From positions 1 to 33,559 of the forward strand of contig JACPXR010000064.1 in assembly GCA_016196465.1 (NCBI GenBank): a stretch of 33,559 bases of DNA, read 5' to 3'. The position numbers were made by a program, and so were the translations under genes. This DNA is from Candidatus Omnitrophota bacterium. GTDB lineage: Bacteria; Omnitrophota; Gorgyraeia; 1-14-0-20-64-10. Under the pieces are notes generated by a model. It saw nothing but the letters and a program-made list of their open reading frames with translations, did not search any database and was not told where the DNA came from. This document shows, one piece after another, positions 13,783 to 20,687 of the stretch; the first letter of the stretch is position 1, and each line of letters starts with the position of its first letter.

Positions 13783-14649
13783 TTATTTCTTCGACTTCTT
13801 TTCGGCTTTCTCTTCCGCTTTTTCCTCAGCCTTCTCGGCCTTGGCCTCCACCTTCTCCGCCGCCTTCTCGGCCTTGGCCTCCACCTTCTCCGCCGCCTTC
13901 TCGGCCTTGGCCTCCACCTTCTCCGCCGCCTTCTCGGCCTTGGCTTCCACCTTCTCCGCCGCCTTCTCGGCCTTGGCCTCCACCTTCTCCGCCGCCTTCT
14001 CGGCCTTGGCTTCGGCTCTCTCAGCGGCCTTCTGGCTGAGCCGCTCGGCGGCTGAGTCGATCCTCGCCTCCAGCTTGGCCTCCATCTTGGCATCGAGCCG
14101 GTCCCCCACGTTCTCCTTGGAGAAGTTCTGTTCAACCTTTTCGAGCTGCCGCTCCATGGCCCGCTCGTGCGCGTCCAGGGAGGCATCGGAGACCCGTCCG
14201 ATCCTCTCCGCGACCTTGCTCTCAAAGCTGGCGAGCTGAGCGATGGAGGACCTCAGTTCGTTCTCATAGCCGGTTCCCGGACCGGAGTAGACGTCCAACG
14301 CCAGGGCCACCCCCGGTTCGTCCATGGCCCGGGCCACCTTGAACTGTTCCTGAACGAAGGCGGCATCCACCGCGTCCAAGGCGATCGTTCCGTCCCGGGT
14401 GACCAGGTACTCCTGAAGGAGTTCGGGCAGGGATTCCCGCATGGCTTGGGCCAGCTTCCGGCTGCCGGATCTCTCCTCCTGGGCGATGATCATCTCCGCC
14501 TGGTAGCGGAGCTCCAGGGCCTCGGTGGCCCCATCGGCGGCAAAGGAAGGGTTGGCCAGATAAAGGAAAGAAAGGGCCAGCACGGATGCGCCGGCGCCGG
14601 ACAGAAGTCCGTTCCTTTGGATCGCGCTGCGGAACGGGTTTAACCTCAT
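13783..14649 (-). CDS. Exported protein with C-terminal hendecad coiled-coil repeats
   Basis: The 288-residue product has a signal peptide (cleavage near SFA-AD, about residue 37). A mostly helical middle region (about 40-200) matches no family I can name. The C-terminal third is almost only Ala, Glu, Lys and Val. There the 11-residue unit AEKVEAKAEKA occurs five times exactly, with one diverged unit on each side, ending EKKSKK. An 11-residue period is typical of hendecad, nearly straight coiled coils, so a long rod is expected. The ATG at 14649 has a strong Shine-Dalgarno sequence (GAAGGAGGA). A c-di-GMP-I riboswitch lies in its leader, which suggests a surface, adhesion or matrix role; that role is inference. 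Confidence 0.8.
   Translation of the reverse strand: MRLNPFRSAIQRNGLLSGAGASVLALSFLYLANPSFAADGATEALELRYQAEMIIAQEERSGSRKLAQAMRESLPELLQEYLVTRDGTIALDAVDAAFVQEQFKVARAMDEPGVALALDVYSGPGTGYENELRSSIAQLASFESKVAERIGRVSDASLDAHERAMERQLEKVEQNFSKENVGDRLDAKMEAKLEARIDSAAERLSQKAAERAEAKAEKAAEKVEAKAEKAAEKVEAKAEKAAEKVEAKAEKAAEKVEAKAEKAAEKVEAKAEKAEEKAEEKAEKKSKK
13829..13993 (-). repeat. Five tandem 33-bp repeats encoding hendecads
   Basis: Five full 33-bp units lie head to tail at 13829, 13862, 13895, 13928 and 13961. Units 1, 2, 3 and 5 are identical; unit 4 differs by one C-to-T change. A partial sixth copy starts at 13994. Each unit encodes AEKVEAKAEKA on the minus strand. The near-identity at the DNA level points to recent expansion or gene conversion, so copy number may vary between strains. 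Confidence 0.95.
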
Positions 14650-14659
14650 CTTCTTCCTC

Positions 14660-14762
14660 CTTCTCTGGCAACTGGCTGCCCCGTCCTTCTTCCACTTTCC
14701 CTTCCGGGGCCCTCTAGTTTTGCGTCCCCCGCTTGCGCGGGGTTTGCCCTGATACCGAAGTA
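14660..14762 (-). promoter_or_regulatory. Cyclic-di-GMP-I (GEMM-I) riboswitch
   Basis: Read on the minus strand, the leader contains the GEMM-I core in order. AGGGCAAACC (14750-14741) is followed by a 6-bp helix CCCCGC/GCGGGG closed by a GCAA tetraloop (14742-14727), then GGGACGCAAA (to 14719). A second helix, GCCCCG (14710-14705) with CGGGGC (14683-14678), precedes CAGCC and GTTGCC. GGCAA (14748-14744) pairs perfectly with TTGCC (14671-14667) to close the structure. The tetraloop-receptor side of the second helix is replaced by a purine-rich loop of about 21 bases, which is unusual. The Shine-Dalgarno sequence of the gene at 14649 begins three bases after the closing helix, so control of translation initiation is likely. 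Whether it is an on or off switch is not clear. Confidence 0.85.
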
Positions 14763-14779
14763 CTTGTGCTTCTACTGTA

Positions 14780-14809
14780 ACTATACGTTCCCCAGGCAGC
14801 AGGAAACAA
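14780..14809 (-). promoter_or_regulatory. Promoter of the riboswitch-controlled gene
   Basis: On the minus strand TTGTTT (14809-14804) and TATAGT (14785-14780) are separated by 18 bases. Transcription would start near 14773, about 20-25 bases before the riboswitch core, which is the expected arrangement. The rest of 14787-14901 contains a short tandem repeat (CCGCTTAAA, twice, 14825-14844) and no gene. Confidence 0.6.
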
Positions 14810-14901
14810 GGGGGTGGAGGATTCCCGCTTAAAACCGCTTAAATTCTTCTAGGGGAGGAGAGTTTCGGATAACGCGAAAATGGTGCAAATGGGCAATCTC
14901 T

Positions 14902-15288
14902 TTACGGCTGGGAAAGGGCGGCGGAGACGATTCTCTCCAGGTAGTCCAGGTCGATCGGCTTCGTGATGAAGTCGAAGGTCCCCCACTGTTGGGTCGCCTG
15001 GTCGGCGTTCTCGTAGAAGGGGTAGCCGGTGAGGATGGCGATCTTGACGTTGGGGTTGATGGCCCGGATCGCCTCCAGGGTCTTCAGGCCGTCCATCTTG
15101 GGCATCTTCAGGTCCATGAAGATCAGCTTCAGGTGGGGGGTCGCCCGGATCCGCTCCAGGGCTTCTTCGCCGTTGGCGGCTTCGAAGATCTCATCGATCT
15201 GGAGGGACTTGAGGAACTTCACCAGCATCGCCCGGACCGGCGCCTCATCATCGACCACCAAAACCGCTTTTTTTGCCGCCTTGTCCAT
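14902..15288 (-). CDS. Stand-alone response-regulator receiver (CheY-like), second copy
   Basis: The 128-residue product is a single receiver domain. It has the acidic pocket VVDDE (about residues 11-15), phospho-acceptor D59 in FMDLKMP, the conserved threonine in LTGYP (T87) and K110 in ITKP. No output domain follows, so it must act by protein contact, as CheY or Spo0F do. It is about 63% identical to the receiver encoded immediately upstream (about 75 of 119 positions by hand). Its ATG follows that gene's stop with no gap (TAAATG), so the two are translationally coupled. The pilus locus lies next to it on the other strand, making a role in pilus or motility control plausible. Confidence 0.92.
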   Translation of the reverse strand: MDKAAKKAVLVVDDEAPVRAMLVKFLKSLQIDEIFEAANGEEALERIRATPHLKLIFMDLKMPKMDGLKTLEAIRAINPNVKIAILTGYPFYENADQATQQWGTFDFITKPIDLDYLERIVSAALSQP

Positions 15289-15672
15289 TTACAGGAACCT
15301 CACCTTCAGGGCCAAGGAGATCACCCGCTCCAGGTAGTCCAGATCCGCGGGTTTGGTGATGAAGTCCAGAGCCCCCCACTTTTTCAGCGCCTCATCCGCC
15401 CCCCGGTAAAAGGGGTAACCCGTCAGGACGGCGATCTTGACCTCCGGGAGAATCTTTCGGATCTCCTGGAAGGCCTGAACCCCATCCATCCCCGGCATCT
15501 TCAAGTCCAGAAGAACCAGCTTCAGGTGGGGGGCGGCCTGAACCCTCTCCAGCGCTTCCAGGCCGTTGGAGGCCTCCAGGATTTCTTTGACTCCAAGGGA
15601 TTCGAGGAATTTCCTTAAGGTTGTCCGAATCGATGCTTCATCGTCCACGATCAGAACGGTCTCCTTCTCCAA
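15289..15672 (-). CDS. Stand-alone response-regulator receiver (CheY-like), first copy
   Basis: The 127-residue product is a complete receiver with acidic residues in VDDE, the phospho-acceptor Asp in LLDLKMP (about residue 58), the threonine in LTGYP and the lysine in ITKP. A TTG start at 15672 is chosen because a strong Shine-Dalgarno sequence (GAGGAGG) lies five bases upstream and it gives the same length as its tandem paralogue. A longer reading from 15744 would include the promoter itself. It is the first gene of a two-gene operon. The LTGYPFY stretch and PHLKL are shared with the neighbour, which points to duplication. No intact partner kinase is in the window; the nearest one, at 10681-12280, is broken. 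Confidence 0.9.
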   Translation of the reverse strand: MEKETVLIVDDEASIRTTLRKFLESLGVKEILEASNGLEALERVQAAPHLKLVLLDLKMPGMDGVQAFQEIRKILPEVKIAVLTGYPFYRGADEALKKWGALDFITKPADLDYLERVISLALKVRFL

Positions 15673-15696
15673 CTTTCCTCCTCGATCTGAAAGAGT

Positions 15697-15705
15697 AGTA
15701 TACCA
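15697..15705 (-). promoter_or_regulatory. Extended -10 promoter of the two receiver genes
   Basis: On the minus strand TGGTATACT is a close match to an extended -10 element (TG-N-TATAAT). The -35 region is poor. Transcription would start near 15690, giving a leader of about 18 bases with the GAGGAGG ribosome-binding site before the TTG start. In the same 15673-15794 gap, TTGAAT and CATACT 18 bases apart (15749-15778) may serve the plus-strand HTH gene. Confidence 0.55.
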
Positions 15706-15794
15706 TGCCATTTTTGCATCGGACACTTGTGCACTTGTCGTCAAGCTCTTGAATTGTTGAGCAGGACTCGTCCATACTTGCCTCGGGTGTGCAA

Positions 15795-15971
15795 ATGGAT
15801 AGATTGATGACCATAGATGAAGTCGCTCAGTACATGCAGGTCAGCCGCTTCACCGTCTACCGGTTGGCCAAGAGGAACTCTCTGCCCGGGACGAAGATCG
15901 GACGGCAGTGGCGCTTCCAGAAGGAGGAGATCGACCGATGGGTGAGAGAACAGCTTCCAAGAGAATCGTAA
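15795..15971 (+). CDS. Excisionase-family helix-turn-helix DNA-binding protein
   Basis: The 58-residue product is a single MerR-like/excisionase HTH domain. TIDEVAQYMQVSRFTVYRLAKRNSLPGTKIGRQWRFQKEEIDRWV follows the family pattern of helix-turn-helix, then the small wing GR-x-WRF and a final helix. Such small proteins bind DNA and are often regulators rather than true excisionases; no integrase or attachment site is seen here. The ATG at 15795 is preferred; a GTG at 15789 would add two residues. Its end overlaps the GGDEF-family gene by 34 bases, so both are probably made from one message and may share control of the pilus locus. Confidence 0.88.
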   Translation: MDRLMTIDEVAQYMQVSRFTVYRLAKRNSLPGTKIGRQWRFQKEEIDRWVREQLPRES

Positions 15972-17422
15972 ATCCCAACCCGCTTCACCGCTCACTGTTG
16001 CCCAAGGGCTTGAAGGAGAAGCTCATCGTGGCTTTCTCCCTGATGTCGGTGGTGCCGCTTCTGATCCTGGGCCATGTCCTGACGAATTACGTTTTCCCTT
16101 ATCTGGGACCGGTGGGGGATCTGTCCCTGGTGGCCGGGCTGGCGGTCTTGATCGCCTTCCTCGGCTACGCCGTGGCGAAGGGGATGGTCAACCCCGTCAT
16201 CAAGCTGGCGGCGGAGGCCAAGGCGATCGCCGAGGGGCACCTCGAACGCCAGGTGGAGGTGAGGTCGCCGGATGAAGTGGGGACCCTGGGATCGGCCCTC
16301 AATCAGATCACCCAGCGGGTCCGGGAGAACATGGCCCAGCTCCGGGTGTATGGGGAGCAGACCAAGCACATGAACCTCGAGATCAACCGCAGGATCCTCA
16401 CCATGTCCCATCTTCTGCAGGTGAGCAACCTCATCACCCAGCAGGCGAAGGTGGAAGAGGTCACCACCTTCATCCTCGAGAAGCTCGCCCAGACGGAGGA
16501 GGCGGAGTTGAACTGTTACCTGGAGCCGACCGGAGAACCCTCGGCCTTCTTGGTCCGGGGGGCGCAGGGGATGGATTCCACTCAGGTGTCGGCCCTCTTC
16601 AATTCCAAGGTGGTGGCTCCGTGGCTGGCGCGGATCCTTGAGGAACGCCGGGTCCTGGTGATTGACGGGGAGCGGGCCCAGTCGGAGGAGGGAAAGCTCT
16701 GCCAGCAGCTTTTCGGGATGACGAACGCCGTCTGCCAGCCGCTCGTCTCCATCGGCCATGGAATCGGGATCCTCATTTCGGCCAACCGGAAGGCAGATTT
16801 CACCTTCACGGAAGACTGCCTGGAGCTTTTGAAGGTTTTCGCCAGACAGATGTCGATCGCCATTGAGAACGACTTGCTCTCGAAGCGGGCGGAGGAGCTC
16901 AAGGTCATCGATGAGCTCACCGGGCTTTACAACGCCGGCTACGTGAAGAACCGCCTGGAGGAGGAGGTCCGCCGGGCGATCCGGTATCACCGCCCCTGCT
17001 CCCTGATCCTGATGAACCTGGACCATTTCAAGCGGTTTCAGGATCTCTACGGGGGGTTGGCCGCGGAGGGGGCTTTGAAGCAGGTCGCGGATCTTCTCCG
17101 GGAGCAGGTGACGGAAGTGGACCGGATCGGCCGGATGGGGGCGGATGAATTCGCCCTGATCCTTCCGGAGAAGAACAAGCGGGAGGCGATCGATCTGGCC
17201 GAGGCGATCCGCCGGCGGGTGGAGGGGCATGCCTTCACGAACGGCAGCCGAGCCATCGCCGGGGTCCTGACCTTTTCCGGAGGCGTCAGCGAGAACCCCC
17301 TCGACGGCTCCTCCGGCGAGGAGCTGATGGCGAAAGCCCTCGAGGCGATGAAGCAGGCCAAGGGGCAGGGGAAGAACCGGGTCATTGCCAGCGGCCTTGT
17401 CCCGGTGCAGGTGAAACGATGA
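15938..17422 (+). CDS. Membrane HAMP-GAF protein with degenerate GGDEF domain
   Basis: The 494-residue product has two membrane segments (about residues 28-48 and 60-80), a HAMP domain (about 80-135), a GAF domain (about 155-315) and a GGDEF domain (about 322-490). The signature motif is G401-A-D-E-F405 instead of GGDEF. Other catalytic positions are also changed: the first metal-binding Asp of D-x-D-x-FK is N360, the substrate Asn is Q368, and the Gly-Asp pair is A376-E377. The inhibitory RxxD site is absent (TEVD). Activity is therefore doubtful, and it may instead sense or scaffold. The ATG at 15938 is chosen for the Shine-Dalgarno sequence AAGGAGGAG. It overlaps the HTH gene by 34 bases and pilT by four. 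Confidence 0.88.
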   Translation: MGERTASKRIVNPNPLHRSLLPKGLKEKLIVAFSLMSVVPLLILGHVLTNYVFPYLGPVGDLSLVAGLAVLIAFLGYAVAKGMVNPVIKLAAEAKAIAEGHLERQVEVRSPDEVGTLGSALNQITQRVRENMAQLRVYGEQTKHMNLEINRRILTMSHLLQVSNLITQQAKVEEVTTFILEKLAQTEEAELNCYLEPTGEPSAFLVRGAQGMDSTQVSALFNSKVVAPWLARILEERRVLVIDGERAQSEEGKLCQQLFGMTNAVCQPLVSIGHGIGILISANRKADFTFTEDCLELLKVFARQMSIAIENDLLSKRAEELKVIDELTGLYNAGYVKNRLEEEVRRAIRYHRPCSLILMNLDHFKRFQDLYGGLAAEGALKQVADLLREQVTEVDRIGRMGADEFALILPEKNKREAIDLAEAIRRRVEGHAFTNGSRAIAGVLTFSGGVSENPLDGSSGEELMAKALEAMKQAKGQGKNRVIASGLVPVQVKR

Positions 17423-18483
17423 AGACCTCCGTGGATCAGCTTTTAAAGGAGATGGTGGAGAAGAAGGCCTCCGACCTTCACCTGTCGGTCGGTTCTCCTC
17501 CTTTCTTAAGGATCGACGAGGATTTGATCCCCACCCCCACCCCGCCCTTGAGCGGGGAAGAGACCAAGGCCCTGGTCTACTCCTTGTTGACTCCGAACCA
17601 GATCGCCATCTTTGAGCGGGAGAAGGAGCTGGACATGTCCTTCGGCCGGGACGGGATGGGGCGCTTCCGGGTCAACGTCTTTCTTCAGCGGGGCTCCCTG
17701 GGGGCCGCGATCCGGCTGCTGCCGGTGAAGATTTTGAGTTTCGAGGAGTGCGGTCTGCCGGCCAAGATGGTCGAGGAACTCTGCCGCCGGAAGAAGGGGC
17801 TGATCCTCATCACCGGGGCGACGGGGAGCGGCAAGTCCACGACCCTTGCTTCCATGGTCGAGTGGATCAACCAGCATCGGCAAGCTCATGTCGTCACGAT
17901 CGAGGACCCCATTGAGTACGTCCACTCCAACAAGAAGGCGATCATCGACCAGCGGGAGATCGGGGTGGACACCTTCTCTTTTGGAGCGGCCCTGAAGCAC
18001 GTTCTCCGGGAGGATCCGAACGTGATCCTCATCGGGGAGATGCGGGATCTGGAGACGATCGAGGCGGCCCTCAACATCGCGGAGACCGGGCACCTCGTGC
18101 TGGCCACCCTCCACACCTCGGACGCCGTGCAGACGGTCAACCGGATCGTGGACGTTTTCCCCGCCCATCAACAGCAGCAGGTCCGCGTGCAGCTCTCCTT
18201 TGTGCTTCTGGGGGTGCTCACCCAGCAGTTGATCCCCAGGGCAGGCGGCTCGGGACGCTCCCTCGCCGTGGAGATCCTCATCGCCAGTCAGGCGGTCCGG
18301 GCCCTCGTCCGGGAGGGGAAGAGCCATCAGATTTACTCGGTGATCCAGACAAGCCAGCGAGACGGCATGCGGACGATGAACCAGTCCTTGGCGGAGCTGC
18401 ATTTGAAGAAGGAGATTTCTTACGAAGAAGCGCTGGCCCGCACGCCGGATCCTGAAGAGTTCTTGAGGCTCATTCAGCGTTAG
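17419..18483 (+). CDS. pilT: Type IV pilus retraction ATPase PilT
   Basis: PilT is a hexameric cytoplasmic AAA+-like motor that depolymerises pili, giving twitching motility. The 354-residue product has the family's length and all key elements: Walker A GATGSGKST (133-141), Asp-box/His-box region with EDPIEYVH, Walker B-type VILIGEMRDLET and TLHTSDA. The C-terminal signature VREGKSHQIYSVIQT followed by GMRTMNQSLAEL marks PilT rather than PilB. It lacks the N-terminal MshE-type domain and zinc site, as expected. It overlaps the preceding GGDEF-family gene by ATGA and is followed after eight bases by a free PilB N-terminal domain gene. Confidence 0.96.
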   Translation: MKTSVDQLLKEMVEKKASDLHLSVGSPPFLRIDEDLIPTPTPPLSGEETKALVYSLLTPNQIAIFEREKELDMSFGRDGMGRFRVNVFLQRGSLGAAIRLLPVKILSFEECGLPAKMVEELCRRKKGLILITGATGSGKSTTLASMVEWINQHRQAHVVTIEDPIEYVHSNKKAIIDQREIGVDTFSFGAALKHVLREDPNVILIGEMRDLETIEAALNIAETGHLVLATLHTSDAVQTVNRIVDVFPAHQQQQVRVQLSFVLLGVLTQQLIPRAGGSGRSLAVEILIASQAVRALVREGKSHQIYSVIQTSQRDGMRTMNQSLAELHLKKEISYEEALARTPDPEEFLRLIQR

Positions 18484-18491
18484 GAGCTGAC

Positions 18492-18950
18492 ATGGTGACC
18501 CCTCCTCGGCGGGTGATCGCGAAACAATTGGGAGAGCTCCTCATGGAGCGGAAGGTGATCACATCGGACCAGCTCCATGAGGGGCTCAAGGTCCAGCAGT
18601 CCAAGGGGGGTCTCCTCGGCCAGATCCTCGTGAGCTTGGGCTACGCCACCGAAGAGGCGATCGCCCAGGCCCTCACGGCCCAGTACGGATTTCCTTATCT
18701 TCCCCTGAAGCATTACACGATCGAGGGGGAGCTGATTCGCCTGATCCCTGAGAACGTCGCCCGCCAGTACTGCCTCGTGGCCGTGGACCGGATCGGGGAC
18801 ACCCTGACTGTGGCGATGGCCGACCCGCTGAATTCCAACGCGGTGGAAGACATCGAGATGCTGACCCATTGCTCGGTGCAGATTTTCGTCTCCACGATGA
18901 GCGACGTGGCGGAGACGATCCGCCAGCACTACGGAGAGAACCATGGGTGA
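18492..18950 (+). CDS. Stand-alone PilB/GspE N-terminal (MshEN-like) domain protein
   Basis: The 152-residue product corresponds to the N-terminal domain of PilB/GspE ATPases alone, with no ATPase part. It holds a first helical motif (KQLGELLMERKVITSDQLHEGL), a second copy (GLLGQILVSLGYATEEAIAQAL, about residues 39-60) and the beta-alpha part (LIPENVARQYCLVAV, then DTLTVAMADPLN). In MshE-type proteins this fold binds c-di-GMP through two RLG-x-x motifs. Here those positions read KQLG and GLLG, so binding is uncertain. It lies between pilT and pilB, overlapping pilB by eight bases. It may be a separate regulatory or adaptor subunit of the pilus motor, or the product of domain duplication. Confidence 0.85.
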   Translation: MVTPPRRVIAKQLGELLMERKVITSDQLHEGLKVQQSKGGLLGQILVSLGYATEEAIAQALTAQYGFPYLPLKHYTIEGELIRLIPENVARQYCLVAVDRIGDTLTVAMADPLNSNAVEDIEMLTHCSVQIFVSTMSDVAETIRQHYGENHG

Positions 18951-20679
18951 GGGGGCCGTCTCCGCCAAGGGAACCCGGGACAAGCTCAGCACCACCTTGT
19001 GCGCCCAGGGGCTCCTGAAGCCCGAAGACCTGGAGAGGGCCATCAACCTCCAGAAGGAGCGGGGGGGCTCTTTGAGCCAGGTCCTCATCGAGCTGGGGCT
19101 GGTCGATTCGAAGACCCTCACCTCCGTCTTGAGCCGGACCCTGCGCATCCCGACGATCAGTCTTTCCAAGATGGAGCTGGATCCGGAGTTGACGAAGCTG
19201 ATTCCCCGGAAGCTCGCCTTCCACTATCAGATCGTTCCGATCTCGCGGCTGGGGACCCAGTTGACCGTGGCCGTCTATGACCCGATGAACATCCTCGCGA
19301 TGGACCACCTTTCCCAGACGACCGGCCTCATCCTCACCCCCATGATCACGACCCGGGAGGAGATGCAGGAGGGGCTGCGCCGGCTCTACGGGGGCGTCAT
19401 CGTCGACACGATCGAGGAGCTCAAGGAGAAGGCGGTCTCGGCGGCAAGAATCCAGGTTTTGACCCAGGAGGAACAGGCCTCTCACGCCGAGAAGGTGGAA
19501 GACCTGGTCCGCCTCACCCAGGAAGTCCCCGTCGTCAAGGTGACCAACGCCGTTCTCACCCAGGGGGTGAACTTGAAATCCAGCGACATCCTCGTGGAGC
19601 CCTTTGAGAAGAAGCTCCGAATCCGGTACCGGGTGGACGGGGTGTTCCGGGAGGCCGAACCTCTGCCGGTGGCGATGCACACGGGGATCGTCTCCCGGAT
19701 CAAAGTGATGTCGAACCTCAACATCGCGGAGCACCGCCTTCCCCAGGATGGCCGGATCAAATTCGGGGTGGGGGGCCGGGACGTTGATTTCCGCGTCTCG
19801 GTGATTCCTTCCTATTACGGAGAGAAGGTCTGCATGCGCGTCCTCGACAAGAGTCAGGTGATGCTGGAGATCGGGAGGCTGGGTTTCGAGAAAGAGCCGA
19901 TGGAGATCTTGAAGGAGGCGATGCGACATCCCCACGGGATGGTCCTCGTCACCGGCCCCACCGGAAGCGGCAAGACGACGACCCTGTACTCCCTTTTGAA
20001 GCTCTCGGACCGGCCCGACCGGAATCTCGTCACCGTCGAAGACCCGATCGAGTACGACATGCCGGGCGTCAACCAGGTGGCCGTCCGGCCCGACATCGGG
20101 CTCACCTTCGCGGCGGCGCTGCGCTCGATCCTCCGGCAGGACCCCAACATCATCATGGTCGGGGAGATCCGCGATGGGGAAACCGCCGACATCGCCGTGA
20201 AGGCGGCCCTGACCGGGCACCTGGTCCACTCCACTCTGCACACGAACGACGCCATCGGCGCCGTGGCCCGCCTCGTCAACATGGGGATTGAGCCGTATCT
20301 GGTGGCTTCCTCCGTTCTCTTGGTGGGGGCCCAGCGGCTCCCCCGGAAGGTCTGCCCGGCCTGCAAGGAGACGGTTCATCCCCCCAAGGAGCTCATGGAA
20401 CGGTTTGAGCTGCCCGCCAACGGCGCCTACCGCAAGGGGAAGGGCTGCCCCGAATGCCGGGGAACCGGCTTGGACGGCCGGATCGGGCTTCTGGAGTGCG
20501 TTCCGCTGATTCCCCCTCTGCGGCGGATGGTGGCGGAGGGGGCTTCCTCGATGAAGATCAGGGATGAAGCGAGGGCCAACGGTTTTCTTTCTCTTCGGGA
20601 CCACGCGGTGGCCAAGGCGGCGGCGGGGGTGATTCCGCTTGAGGAAGTGGCCAGGACCACCGTGGGCTATCAGGAGTGA
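18943..20679 (+). CDS. pilB: Type IV pilus extension ATPase PilB (copy 1)
   Basis: PilB powers pilus assembly at the inner-membrane platform PilC. The 578-residue product has an N-terminal MshEN-like domain (about 10-150), a linker, and an ATPase domain. The ATPase has Walker A GPTGSGKTTT, the EDPIEYDMPGVNQ segment, Walker B-type IIMVGEIRDGETAD and TLHTNDA. A C-terminal zinc-binding insert has CPAC and CPEC pairs. The MshEN motif begins DKLSTTL rather than RLG, so c-di-GMP binding is not assured. The ATG at 18943 overlaps the preceding gene by eight bases and is preceded by GGAGA. A second PilB follows directly. Which of the two drives the main pilus cannot be told from sequence. Confidence 0.93.
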   Translation: MGEGAVSAKGTRDKLSTTLCAQGLLKPEDLERAINLQKERGGSLSQVLIELGLVDSKTLTSVLSRTLRIPTISLSKMELDPELTKLIPRKLAFHYQIVPISRLGTQLTVAVYDPMNILAMDHLSQTTGLILTPMITTREEMQEGLRRLYGGVIVDTIEELKEKAVSAARIQVLTQEEQASHAEKVEDLVRLTQEVPVVKVTNAVLTQGVNLKSSDILVEPFEKKLRIRYRVDGVFREAEPLPVAMHTGIVSRIKVMSNLNIAEHRLPQDGRIKFGVGGRDVDFRVSVIPSYYGEKVCMRVLDKSQVMLEIGRLGFEKEPMEILKEAMRHPHGMVLVTGPTGSGKTTTLYSLLKLSDRPDRNLVTVEDPIEYDMPGVNQVAVRPDIGLTFAAALRSILRQDPNIIMVGEIRDGETADIAVKAALTGHLVHSTLHTNDAIGAVARLVNMGIEPYLVASSVLLVGAQRLPRKVCPACKETVHPPKELMERFELPANGAYRKGKGCPECRGTGLDGRIGLLECVPLIPPLRRMVAEGASSMKIRDEARANGFLSLRDHAVAKAAAGVIPLEEVARTTVGYQE

Positions 20680-20687
20680 TCTTTAAG

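Noticed and set aside
13829-14016. CRISPR-like array
   Set aside because: Repeats are contiguous with no unique spacers and are in frame inside a coding gene.
13735-14055. Plus-strand frame with repeated LGLGLHLLRRL units
   Set aside because: It is the mirror image of the tandem 33-bp repeats of the minus-strand hendecad gene; it has no signal or ribosome-binding site of its own.
15673-15744. N-terminal extension of the first receiver protein
   Set aside because: The extension covers the extended -10 and Shine-Dalgarno sequence; the TTG at 15672 gives the length of its paralogue.
15795-15971. Evidence of a mobile element from the excisionase-like HTH
   Set aside because: No integrase, tRNA, attachment repeats or phage genes are nearby; this small HTH family is widely used for ordinary regulation.
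18673-20604. Long minus-strand open frame opposite the first pilB
   Set aside because: Another shadow frame; no recognisable domain and fully antisense to a clear ATPase gene.
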